A stretch of DNA of 64,000 bases, from assembly GCF_900411315.1 (NCBI RefSeq), contig NZ_LS990887.1:1740647-1804646 (forward strand), in the 5' to 3' direction. Positions 1-7,487 of this stretch are shown here, one piece after another. The DNA is from Corynebacterium senegalense. Its GTDB lineage: Bacteria > Actinomycetota > Actinomycetes > Mycobacteriales > Mycobacteriaceae. Position 1 is the stretch's first letter, and every line of letters begins with the position of its first letter. A program made the translations under genes and the position numbers. The notes beneath the pieces were generated by a model. That model was given only the letters and a program-made list of their open reading frames with translations, was not told the DNA's origin and made no database searches.

Positions 1-537
1 GAGCTCCTCGTCGGCGGCGTCAGAGGGAAAGCGCAGCCCGGCCCCTCCTCCGCAGACACGACGAAGCTGCCGCCCGTGCGCGACGCCGCCGAACCGAAGC
101 GCCGGCAGGCCCGCCCCTCCGGCGCCCCGACCTCCGAGGCCATCGCCGGTCGCCTGGGCACGCAGCCGAGTGCCCGCTCCGCGCAGCACAACCCGCTGTC
201 GCAGCTGATCAGTGAGCGGCGCGCCGAGGAGTCGGCGGGCGCCGAGCGCGCCGAGCACACCGGGCACACCGGGCACACCGCACCCACTGCATCCACCGAA
301 GCCGCCCGGCACGCCGAGCCCACCGCGCACACTGCGAACCCGGCGGACAGCGCCGCGCCGAAGCCGGTTGACAAGCCTGTGGAGGAGCCCGCGGACAAGC
401 CCACAGAGAAACCCGCTGCCCCGCCGGCGCCCGAGCAGCGCGGAGGCCGCCGCCGTCGCGACGAGCGTGGCAGCGGCGCGCTGTCCGTCGCGGAGCTGCT
501 CGCGCGCAGCAAGGGTGCCGGGGAGGACCGCGGCTAG
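1..537 (+). CDS. C-terminal part of an unidentified protein with a disordered tail (5' end outside window)
   Basis: The frame is open from base 1 and ends at TAG 535-537; its start lies before the window. What is visible is rich in Pro, Ala, Glu and Lys, with short repeats such as HTGHT and PVDKPVEEPADKP, and no hydrophobic segment, so it is probably a disordered cytoplasmic tail. The stop codon directly abuts the start of the next gene, suggesting cotranscription. From memory, corynebacteria carry a membrane protein (annotated DUF6779) between the folate genes and this point; assigning this tail to it is inference from position only. Confidence 0.6.
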   Translation, partial: ELLVGGVRGKAQPGPSSADTTKLPPVRDAAEPKRRQARPSGAPTSEAIAGRLGTQPSARSAQHNPLSQLISERRAEESAGAERAEHTGHTGHTAPTASTEAARHAEPTAHTANPADSAAPKPVDKPVEEPADKPTEKPAAPPAPEQRGGRRRRDERGSGALSVAELLARSKGAGEDRG

Positions 538-1242
538 ATGGCCCCGCGTCTGCGCATCTGCTCGGTCGGGCCGCTGCGCACCAGCCGGTTCGCGGCGCGC
601 CTCGAGCGGGTCGGCCACCACCTGTTCGAGCTGGCCGAGCCCCACGACATCGAGCGCGCCGATCTCGTCCTGCTCGACTCGGCGGACCCTGACTGGGTGC
701 GCGAGCGGGTCTCTGCGCTGGTGCCCTTCGTGCGGCGCCGGCAGATGTTCGTGCACACCTGCCTCGGCGAGGGCGTGCAGCTGCTCGACGACGCCGAGCT
801 CGAGGGCGCGATTGTCATGGCGGCCCACAACTTCTTCGGCGACGCCTGGGTGACCTCCGCCGCCGACGAGGTGGGGGAGACGGTGATCGGGCTGCTCCTC
901 AGCGAGATCGGGGGCATGAGCTTCCCGATCGAGGACGCGAAGCGCGCGGCGCTGCTCGCCGCGCTGCGGCTGCGGGAGCAGGAGGCGGTGCTGCGCCGGG
1001 CGGCGTTCGACATGCTCGGGGAGGTCCTGCCCGACACGGAGGTGCTCGCCGCGCACTTTCTCCCCGAGGCGGAGCCCGCGGCCCTGCCGGTGGCGCAGCT
1101 CGAGCGGGCGTGGGCCGCGATTGGGGAGCCGAGTGTTGCGCGCCTGTTTGCCGACGCGGAGCGTCGGCAAGCCGAGTGCAGCGGACACCTCGAGGCGGAG
1201 CTGTGGGCGATTTCGAAGCAAGACATGGGAAGGCAGGGTTAA
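538..1242 (+). CDS. Rossmann-like / DUF2520-type protein
   Basis: The 234-residue product starts at ATG 538, immediately after the upstream stop. The N-terminus (ICSVGPLRTSRFAARLERVGH) has the glycine-containing beta-alpha pattern of a dinucleotide-binding Rossmann fold, and the middle (MFVHTCLGEG, MAAHNFFG) resembles the DUF2520/ketopantoate-reductase-like proteins that precede panC in actinobacteria (Rv3603c-Rv3602c in M. tuberculosis, from memory). It lies three bases before the PanC-like gene, so a role linked to pantothenate or folate supply is suggested by context only. No catalytic residue can be assigned. Confidence 0.7.
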   Translation: MAPRLRICSVGPLRTSRFAARLERVGHHLFELAEPHDIERADLVLLDSADPDWVRERVSALVPFVRRRQMFVHTCLGEGVQLLDDAELEGAIVMAAHNFFGDAWVTSAADEVGETVIGLLLSEIGGMSFPIEDAKRAALLAALRLREQEAVLRRAAFDMLGEVLPDTEVLAAHFLPEAEPAALPVAQLERAWAAIGEPSVARLFADAERRQAECSGHLEAELWAISKQDMGRQG

Positions 1243-1245
1243 GAA

Positions 1246-2037
1246 GTGGCATTTGAACCTGGGGCGGCGGTCGTGGTGACGGACCCCGCACGCTTGGCGA
1301 CGTACGGCCGGGCGTTCCGGAAGGTGGGCAAGTCGGTCGTCGTGGTTCCCCTCGGCGAGGGCGTCCACGCCGGGCACGTCCAGCTGATCCGGGCGGCGCG
1401 CTCGCTGCTCGGCGCGGTGGTGATGGTGACCTACGCGGGCGAGGAGGTGCCCGACGTCTTCGCCCGCGAGCAGGTGGACGTCGTCTACCACGGCCGCCTC
1501 GGCGAGGGCGTGGCGGTGTCGACGGACCTGGACCACCTGGAGGACCCCGCCGAGACGGCGTCCCGGATGGGCGCGCTCATCGCCGCCGTCAACGCCGCGC
1601 ACGCCACGGACCTGGTGCTGGGCGAGAAGGACTTCGAGCTGCTCGTCGCCCTGCAGAGGGCGGTCTCGGCGCTGCGCGTGGAGGTGAAGCTGCACAGCGT
1701 TCCCACCGTGCGCACCGCGGACGGGCTGGCGATGTCGCTGCGCAACGCGGCCGTGCCGCCGGAGCTGCGCGAGGCAGCCCTGGCGCTGCCCGCGGCGCTG
1801 ACCGCCGGAGCCCACGCCGCGGAGCGCGGCGGCGAGGTGGTGCTGGAGACGGCGCGAGGCGTGCTCGCCGCCGCCGGCGTGGAGCCCGCCTACCTGGAGC
1901 TGCGCAACCTCGCCTTCGGCCCCGCGCCCAGCGAGGGCGACGCCCGCCTGCTGGGCGCGGTGGAGCTTGGCGGGGTGCGGCTGGTGGACAATGTTGGGGT
2001 GCCCGTCGGCATCGGGTTCAGCAACCTCGAGGCCTGA
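1246..2037 (+). CDS. Divergent pantoate--beta-alanine ligase-like protein (PanC family)
   Basis: The 263-residue product starts at GTG 1246. PanC joins pantoate and beta-alanine using ATP in pantothenate synthesis. Family features kept are the HxGH nucleotide-binding motif (GVHAGHVQLI), GEKDF, and the region GLAMSLRN that matches the usual MSSRN. Features changed are the block after the second strand, normally FVNPxQF with the pantoate-binding Gln, which reads VTYAGEEVPDVF here, and the missing THFxGV-type segment; the protein is shorter than typical PanC. It occupies the panC position of M. tuberculosis (after a DUF2520 protein, before lysS/clpC). It may be a paralogue with altered substrate rather than the housekeeping enzyme. 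Confidence 0.75.
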   Translation: MAFEPGAAVVVTDPARLATYGRAFRKVGKSVVVVPLGEGVHAGHVQLIRAARSLLGAVVMVTYAGEEVPDVFAREQVDVVYHGRLGEGVAVSTDLDHLEDPAETASRMGALIAAVNAAHATDLVLGEKDFELLVALQRAVSALRVEVKLHSVPTVRTADGLAMSLRNAAVPPELREAALALPAALTAGAHAAERGGEVVLETARGVLAAAGVEPAYLELRNLAFGPAPSEGDARLLGAVELGGVRLVDNVGVPVGIGFSNLEA

Positions 2038-2153
2038 GCGGGCCGTGGGGGCCGTGGGGGCCGGGGTGTCCGATAAGATCTAGTGCGTCATTGCGCTGCC
2101 GTCCCCGGCCTGCCCGCGGCGGGAACGAAACGATCCCGAACTGAGGTACACCC

Positions 2154-3368
2154 GTGGTCGACCATTCCCTCGCCGCCGCCGTCAACGAGGCCGGCTACAG
2201 CAACGTCGAAGGCGTCGGCCGCACCGAGACCTCCGCTCTGTACCGCGCCGCGGCGACAGACGGGACCGCCGTGGAGGTCGAGGAATTCAATATCCCGCTC
2301 GCGCCCGCGGCTGTCCACGAGGTGAACAAGCAGGCGGCCCACCTCGGGGCGACCCGGCTGCCCGGTGTGTTCGCGCCCCTGGCGTGCGGGGTCACCGGCG
2401 AGGGGAGGCTCTTCGTCGTCCGCGAGGCCGCCGCCGGCACCCCGCTGGGGGAGGTGGCGCGCGAGCGCTTCGCCACCGAGGGGCACTTCAACGCGGCCGA
2501 GGTGCTGAACCTGCTCACCCCCGCCGCAGAGGCCATCGACGCCTACGCCGCCGCCGGCACCTCCAGTTTCGTCTCCCGCTCGATCACCCTGGAGCACATG
2601 CTGGCGCAGCCCGGGTGTGCCTCCGCGCCCGTGAAGATGTCCTCCGTCGGCCCGACCCCGCAAGCCGCGGGGGCCTCGGCGCTGCACAACAGGGTGAGGT
2701 TCATCGAGCTGGTCTCCGACCTCACCGGCCAGCCCATTGACCCCAAGGTGGTCGAGCGCACCGGGACCTGCGCGAACTACCTCCGCGCGCTGGCAGGCGA
2801 GCCGGTGGAGGGTTCCGCGTCCCGGCGCCGCGCGATTCTGCCCGCCCCTCCTTCCCGGAAGGCGCGGGACACGCCGCGGGAAGAGAAGTCCCCGTCCGGT
2901 CCGTGGCCGTGGGTCATCGCGGTGCTGGCGCTGCTCCTGCTGGCGCTGGCGGCGCTGTGGTGGTGGAGCATCAGCCGCGGTGACGCCTGGGAGGGCGCCG
3001 AGGCCGAGATCCAGCAGACCTACCCGGATCTCGTCTCCGAGCGTCAGGGAGGCAAGGGCTGGAAGGGGCTGCGCTGCGAGTCCTCCACCCCGCAACCGGG
3101 CCAGGAGGCGAAGATCCGCTGCGCGGACGCCGAGACCGGGGTGAGCGTGGCCAAGTACACCTCGGCGACGGAGCGCAACAGCGGTCTGCCGGGCGTCGAT
3201 AAGGCGGTGCCCCTTGGGTCCGGGGCCTGCATGATCAACTCGTTCCAGGTCCCCGGGGCCACCCCGCCGGCGTTCGTGATGGCGCCGGTCGACCACGCCG
3301 ACTACCGCATCCTCATCAACGGCGACAACGCCGAGGAGGACAGGCTCGCGCTGCCGCTTTGCGGCTAG
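2154..3368 (+). CDS. Membrane protein with pseudokinase-like N-terminal region
   Basis: The 404-residue product has a GTG start preceded by GAGG at 2143-2146; a possible -10 (TAAGAT, 2074-2079) would give a leader of about 70 bases. Residues 1-200 follow the layout of a Ser/Thr protein kinase lobe (VEGVGRTETSALYRA, then a helical segment), but HRD and DFG motifs are absent, so it cannot be a standard active kinase. A basic proline-containing linker leads to one transmembrane helix at about residues 250-270, followed by an extracellular domain of about 130 residues with several Cys. The arrangement resembles actinobacterial PknB/MviN-type surface sensors. The kinase relationship is my reading of the pattern; the function is unknown. 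Confidence 0.6.
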   Translation: MVDHSLAAAVNEAGYSNVEGVGRTETSALYRAAATDGTAVEVEEFNIPLAPAAVHEVNKQAAHLGATRLPGVFAPLACGVTGEGRLFVVREAAAGTPLGEVARERFATEGHFNAAEVLNLLTPAAEAIDAYAAAGTSSFVSRSITLEHMLAQPGCASAPVKMSSVGPTPQAAGASALHNRVRFIELVSDLTGQPIDPKVVERTGTCANYLRALAGEPVEGSASRRRAILPAPPSRKARDTPREEKSPSGPWPWVIAVLALLLLALAALWWWSISRGDAWEGAEAEIQQTYPDLVSERQGGKGWKGLRCESSTPQPGQEAKIRCADAETGVSVAKYTSATERNSGLPGVDKAVPLGSGACMINSFQVPGATPPAFVMAPVDHADYRILINGDNAEEDRLALPLCG

Positions 3369-3376
3369 CTGCACGG

Positions 3377-3820
3377 CTAGAAGCCGGCGAAGTTCTCCAC
3401 CACCACCTTCGACCCGTCCGGGTAGAAGGCCAGGATCTCGCCCGCGGTCTTCCAGCCAGCCGGGTAGCCGGCCGTGAAATCTGGCCGGTGCTCCAGGGTC
3501 GCGCCGGGGCCCTTCGCCACCTGGATGTTGGCACACTCCTGCGCCACCGCGCCGAGGCCGGGGTGGAGCTCGACGGGGCGCAGACCGTGCTCGGCGCGGG
3601 CGCGGTTGGTGGCGTCGAGAAGCTGCTACTGGCCGACGGCGGGCGCGGGGGCAACGACGCCCGGCACGAGCCCCGAGTTGCCGGCGTCGATGCCCGGGAT
3701 GGCGGGCAGGCCGGGGATGCCGGAGAGAAACAGCATGATCGGCGCGGCGAGCGACATGAGCCGGGCGAGCAGGTCCGCGGGCAGAGGGAACGGTGGCAGG
3801 GCGGGCAGGGCAGGGGGCAT
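3377..3820 (-). pseudogene. Disrupted secreted CAP-domain (SCP/PR1-like) protein
   Basis: From ATG 3820 (GAGG upstream) a 64-residue ORF encodes a hydrophobic signal-like segment (LLARLMSLAAPIMLFLSG) and ends at TAG 3628-3626. Translation in the same frame continues without shift as QLLDATNRARAEHGLRPVEL, a clear CAP-domain beginning, up to TAG 3379-3377. The stop sits between two Gln codons, so one C-to-T change in CAG explains it. The CAP part also ends early, before the usual SPGH-type motif. Two lesions make a pseudogene likely; a sequencing error at the amber codon is the alternative. CAP proteins are usually secreted, often calcium-binding. Confidence 0.75.
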
Positions 3821-3882
3821 GGTGGTCCTCGGCTGTCGGACGGGGTGAGCACTCCCGGTTCCTGCAACCCGAGCGCACCGAC

Positions 3883-3888
3883 TACTCT
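3883..3888 (+). promoter_or_regulatory. -10 element for leaderless lysS
   Basis: TACTCT matches TANNNT and stands eight bases before GTG 3897. No ribosome binding site is present, so the transcript probably begins at the start codon. This favours GTG 3897 over GTG 3891. Confidence 0.5.
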
Positions 3889-3896
3889 AGGTGGGC

Positions 3897-5456
3897 GTGA
3901 CTACCCAGGACCTTTCAGAGCAGCAGCAGTACCGTCGCGCGAAGCGCCAGAAGCTTATCGATTCCGGCCGCGAGGCCTACCCCGTCGTGGTCGACCGCAC
4001 CGATTCGCTCAGCGACGTCCGCGCCCGCTACGCCGTCGCCGCCGAGGGCGAAACCGCCCCCGAGGGTGCCACAGTGCTCGAGGCCGGGCAGGAGACGCAG
4101 GACGTGGTGGCCGTCGCCGGGCGCATCATGTTCAAGCGCGACACCGGCAAGCTCTGCTTCGCCACACTGCAAGAAGGCAACGGGACCCAGCTGCAGGTCA
4201 TGCTCTCTCTCGCGGAGGTCGGCGAGGAGGCCCTGACCAGCTGGAAGGAGGATGTCGACCTGGGCGACATCGTCTCCGTCCGCGGCCGCGTCATCGCCTC
4301 GCGCCGCGGCGAGCTCTCCGTCATGGCGCAGTCCTGGCACATGGCGTCCAAGGCCCTGCGCCCGCTGCCGGTGGCCTTCGCCGACATGAACGAGGAGCAG
4401 CGGGTGCGCAACCGCTACACCGACCTCATCATGCGCGAGGCGGCCCGCGACAACGCCATGACCCGCATCAAGGTCATCGCGGCGGTGCGCAAGTACCTCA
4501 CCGGCCTGGACTTCGTCGAGGTCGAGACCCCGATGCTGCAGACGCTCCACGGCGGTGCCGCGGCGCGCCCCTTCGTCACCCGCTCCAACGCCCTCGACAT
4601 CGACCTTTACCTGCGCATCGCGCCCGAGCTCTACCTGAAGCGCTGCGTCGTCGGCGGCATCGAGCGCGTCTTCGAGATCAACCGCAACTTCCGCAACGAG
4701 GGCGTCGACTCCTCCCACTCGCCCGAGTTCACCATGCTCGAGACCTACCAGGCGTGGGGCACGTACAAGGACTGCGCCGAGATGACCAAGGGGCTCGTCC
4801 AGTTCGCGGCGCAGGAGGTCTTCGGCTCCACGACGGTCACGCTTGCCGACGGCACCAGCTACGACCTCGGAGGCGAGTGGAAGGTGCTGGAGATGTACCC
4901 CTCCCTTAACGAGGCGCTGCAGCGCAAGCACCCCGGCCAGCCGGAGGTCACCGTCGACTCCTCGGTCGAGGAGCTCAAGGCGATCGCCGCGGAGATTGGC
5001 CTGAAGGTCCCCGAGGGCGAGGGCTGGCTGCACGGCAAGCTCGTCGAGGAGATCTGGGAGCACCTGTGCTCCGACCAGCTCTACGAGCCGACGTTCGTGA
5101 CCAACTTCCCCGTCGAGACCTCCCCGCTGACCCGCGACCACCGCGAGAAGCGCGGCGTGACCGAGAAGTGGGACCTCTACGTGCGCGGCTTCGAGCTCGC
5201 CACCGGCTACTCCGAGCTCGTCGACCCGGTGATCCAGCGCGCCCGCTTCGAGGACCAGGCCCGCCTGGCCGCCCACGGCGACGACGAGGCGATGGTTCTC
5301 GACGAGGACTTCCTCGCCGCGATGGAGCAGGGCATGCCCCCGACAGCCGGAACCGGCATGGGCATCGACCGCCTCCTCATGGCCCTGACCGGCCTGGGCA
5401 TCCGCGAGACCGTCCTGTTCCCGCTGGTCAAGCCCGAGGCGAACCAGCTAACCTAA
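3897..5456 (+). CDS. lysS: Lysine--tRNA ligase, class II
   Basis: The 519-residue product charges tRNA-Lys with lysine in the cytoplasm. The N-terminal OB-fold anticodon domain (about residues 60-170, [18 protein letters not shown]) is followed by the class II core: motif 1 ([10 protein letters not shown]), motif 2 ([18 protein letters not shown]) and motif 3 ([15 protein letters not shown]). Length is normal. The leaderless start at GTG 3897 is preferred because of the -10 at 3883-3888; GTG 3891 would add two residues. It precedes clpC as in other corynebacteria and mycobacteria. Confidence 0.97.
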   Translation: MTTQDLSEQQQYRRAKRQKLIDSGREAYPVVVDRTDSLSDVRARYAVAAEGETAPEGATVLEAGQETQDVVAVAGRIMFKRDTGKLCFATLQEGNGTQLQVMLSLAEVGEEALTSWKEDVDLGDIVSVRGRVIASRRGELSVMAQSWHMASKALRPLPVAFADMNEEQRVRNRYTDLIMREAARDNAMTRIKVIAAVRKYLTGLDFVEVETPMLQTLHGGAAARPFVTRSNALDIDLYLRIAPELYLKRCVVGGIERVFEINRNFRNEGVDSSHSPEFTMLETYQAWGTYKDCAEMTKGLVQFAAQEVFGSTTVTLADGTSYDLGGEWKVLEMYPSLNEALQRKHPGQPEVTVDSSVEELKAIAAEIGLKVPEGEGWLHGKLVEEIWEHLCSDQLYEPTFVTNFPVETSPLTRDHREKRGVTEKWDLYVRGFELATGYSELVDPVIQRARFEDQARLAAHGDDEAMVLDEDFLAAMEQGMPPTAGTGMGIDRLLMALTGLGIRETVLFPLVKPEANQLT

Positions 5457-5543
5457 ATTAAACCTGGAGTTTCGCTCACGGTGCCCGTGGGCCTGGTAAG
5501 TTTGCGCGCATCTTGCACTCACGCTCGTCAAAAGGAACAGCAC

Positions 5544-5906
5544 GTGGAGACAACTTATCCTGATTTCTACCATGAGGAGTACGACCGCGACGGCCTGCCT
5601 ATCCGGGAGGGCCGTTGGAGAGTACCTCAGGAGCCGTACGCGGTTGCCCCCAAGAGCAGGATCGTCGCGGCGCTGTTGTTCTACTTCTTCGGGGTGTACG
5701 GGGCAGGTAACTTTTACCTCCATCAGACCAATCGAGGGGCTGCCAAACTGGTTCTGTGTTTCGTGGGTCTTTTCGCGATGGTTTTTCGTATAGAGATGGC
5801 TTTCGTTCTGATGGCGCTTCTTCTCTGGTGCATAGCTGAGGTGTTTCTTGTGCTCTTCGGCGCGGGCGGTTACGACCGCGACGGCAGGGGAGTGCCCCTC
5901 ACCTAG
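5544..5906 (+). CDS. TM2-domain membrane protein
   Basis: The product is 120 residues. GTG 5544 is chosen because AAAGGA (5531-5536) lies seven bases upstream; the longer frame from 5481 has no such signal. The TM2 signature is clear: FYFFGVYGAGNFYLHQTNRG, followed by two further hydrophobic helices (about residues 69-85 and 88-110). TM2 proteins are small inner-membrane proteins of unknown biochemical role. Base composition is visibly lower in GC than the neighbours and codon use is mixed (ctt, ttt, gtt), hinting at separate acquisition. The N-terminus (TYPDFYHEEYDRDGLP) is acidic and cytoplasmic. Confidence 0.85.
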   Translation: METTYPDFYHEEYDRDGLPIREGRWRVPQEPYAVAPKSRIVAALLFYFFGVYGAGNFYLHQTNRGAAKLVLCFVGLFAMVFRIEMAFVLMALLLWCIAEVFLVLFGAGGYDRDGRGVPLT

Positions 5907-5938
5907 GCGTGGCCGTCCGTGCCAGGTTTTGCATGGGC

Positions 5939-5970
5939 CCTTCCCGCGAACTGAGAAAACGCGGGGAAGG
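5939..5970 (+). terminator. Hairpin after the TM2 gene
   Basis: CCTTCCCGCG (5939-5948) pairs with CGCGGGGAAGG (5960-5970) with one bulged G and an A-rich loop. No T-run follows, so termination is possible rather than certain. Confidence 0.35.
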
Positions 5971-6075
5971 AAGGCTCGTGACGCAAAACGTGGCGCACAG
6001 TCGCACATCCCGCCACGTGCGTTCCGCTTGACGGCGCTCCCAGCCTCCCCACCGGCGAATGGTAGTGTTGCCGGG

Positions 6076-6138
6076 ATGTTTCTTTCGCTCAACGATGCAG
6101 CGCACCGTGCGCACCCGGGCCAGGCGGAGGTCGGGTAG
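6076..6138 (+). CDS. Possible 20-residue leader ORF before the GT87 gene
   Basis: ATG 6076 lies seven bases after a TANNNT element (TAGTGT, 6063-6068), the leaderless layout seen across this window. The frame MFLSLNDAAHRAHPGQAEVG ends at TAG 6136-6138, one base before GTG 6140 of the glycosyltransferase. The spacing suggests translational coupling. No homology can be claimed for so short a peptide; it may be a chance frame. Confidence 0.35.
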   Translation: MFLSLNDAAHRAHPGQAEVG

Positions 6139-6139
6139 C

Positions 6140-7393
6140 GTGCCGGCGTCCCGCCTCCACACAAAGTTTTTTGGCTCCGTCGCACCCGCTGACGCCTGGC
6201 CGGAAGGGGGGCGTCGATTAGCGAGTCAGGCCCTGTGGTTCGCCGCCGTCGTCGGGGTGATCCGCGCGGTGCTCGTCGCCCCGGGAGAGAACCGCGGCAC
6301 CGACTTCGAGCCGATCTGGTTTGCGGTGCAGCGCTACGTCCACGGCGTGCCGGTGTACAACGAGGACTACTCCACGCTGGACCCGCACTACCTCTACTCG
6401 CCGGGCGCCAACGTTGTGCTCGCGCCGCTGGCGATGTTCGGCTCGTTCTCGACGGCGCGCTGGGCGATGATCGCGGCGACCGCGCTGTCGGTGGTCCTCG
6501 CGATGTGGATCACAGCCCGCCTGCTCACGCGCCGCTGGGCCGCACCGCTGACGCTGCTCGCGGTGGCCGTGTTCTTCAACGCGCCGGAGCCCGTCGTGTC
6601 CACCATCCAGTACACGAACATCAACGGCTTCCTGCTGCTGGTCATGGTCCTCTTCGTATGGGCCAGCGTGGCACTCGACGGGCCGGCGCTGCGGCAATTC
6701 GCGCGCGGGGAGACGTACCTCGCCGGCGTCCTCATGGCCTACGCGGTGACCATCAAGCCGCAGTTCGTCGTCCTCGTAGCGGTGCCGGTGCTGCTCTGGC
6801 AGTGGCCGGTCCTGCTGGTCGCCGCGGCCGCCTACGCCGGGCTGTTCGGCCTCGGATGGGCAACGACCGCCGAGCCGCAGTGGTGGCGCGAGCGCCTCGT
6901 GCCCTACCTGGCGCAGCCGCGCTCCTACGACAACGGGTCCCTGCGGGCGGTGCTCGAGCAGCTGGGCTTCGGCCCGGCGGCGCAGACCGCCGCGGTCGTG
7001 CTCGTGCTGGCCGTGGTGGCGGTGGCCGTCGCCGCGCTGTTCCGGCTGCGCCACCGAGACCGCGCCGCGTGGGCCTTCTGCACCCTGGGCGCCCTCTTCG
7101 CCGGGGTGTTCGTCGGCGGCGGGCTGCTGCAGGGCTACTACGCGATGTGGCTGATCCCCATGTCGATGACCGTCGTGCGCCCGCACGGGCCGATGCGCCG
7201 GGTGAGTATGTGGGTCGCCCTGCTGCTCACTCTCGGCGGGATGTCGGGGCTCTTCGTCAACGGGGTGCTGGGCGCCTGGCCGGACAGCTTCGGGCCCACT
7301 GTGGGCTGGGTGCTCGTCCCGGTCGTTCTCGCGGTGTGGGGGTTGCGGCAGGGGCGTTCGCTACCGGTGAACACCGCCGCTGAGCAGGGGTGA
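6140..7393 (+). CDS. GT87-family (DUF2029) membrane glycosyltransferase
   Basis: The 417-residue GT-C-type integral membrane protein has about ten hydrophobic helices. The first extracytoplasmic loop holds the acidic motif (GTDFEPIWFAVQ) followed by NEDYSTLDPHYLYSPGANVV, typical of the polyprenyl-phosphate-sugar-dependent mannosyl- and arabinofuranosyltransferases of GT87. Such enzymes extend lipomannan or arabinan on the outer face of the membrane. GTG 6140 is chosen because GGAGG (6126-6130) lies nine bases upstream; the open frame extends back to 6059 without a ribosome binding site. The exact sugar donor and acceptor cannot be told from sequence. Confidence 0.85.
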   Translation: MPASRLHTKFFGSVAPADAWPEGGRRLASQALWFAAVVGVIRAVLVAPGENRGTDFEPIWFAVQRYVHGVPVYNEDYSTLDPHYLYSPGANVVLAPLAMFGSFSTARWAMIAATALSVVLAMWITARLLTRRWAAPLTLLAVAVFFNAPEPVVSTIQYTNINGFLLLVMVLFVWASVALDGPALRQFARGETYLAGVLMAYAVTIKPQFVVLVAVPVLLWQWPVLLVAAAAYAGLFGLGWATTAEPQWWRERLVPYLAQPRSYDNGSLRAVLEQLGFGPAAQTAAVVLVLAVVAVAVAALFRLRHRDRAAWAFCTLGALFAGVFVGGGLLQGYYAMWLIPMSMTVVRPHGPMRRVSMWVALLLTLGGMSGLFVNGVLGAWPDSFGPTVGWVLVPVVLAVWGLRQGRSLPVNTAAEQG

Positions 7394-7487
7394 CTCGGCT
7401 GCGCGCGGGCGGGCGGCTGGAAAAGCGGGATGGGATGTCGTACCCGCGCGTTATGGTGGGTGACAACTTTTAGCGAAAGGGGAAGTC

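Noticed and set aside
2083-2325. 80-codon plus-strand frame from GTG 2083
   Set aside because: It is out of frame with the membrane-protein gene, starts too close to the -10 and has no domain-like composition.
7419-7452. SigH-type promoter (GGAA...GTT) before clpC
   Set aside because: The two elements are 27 bases apart, too far for an ECF promoter.
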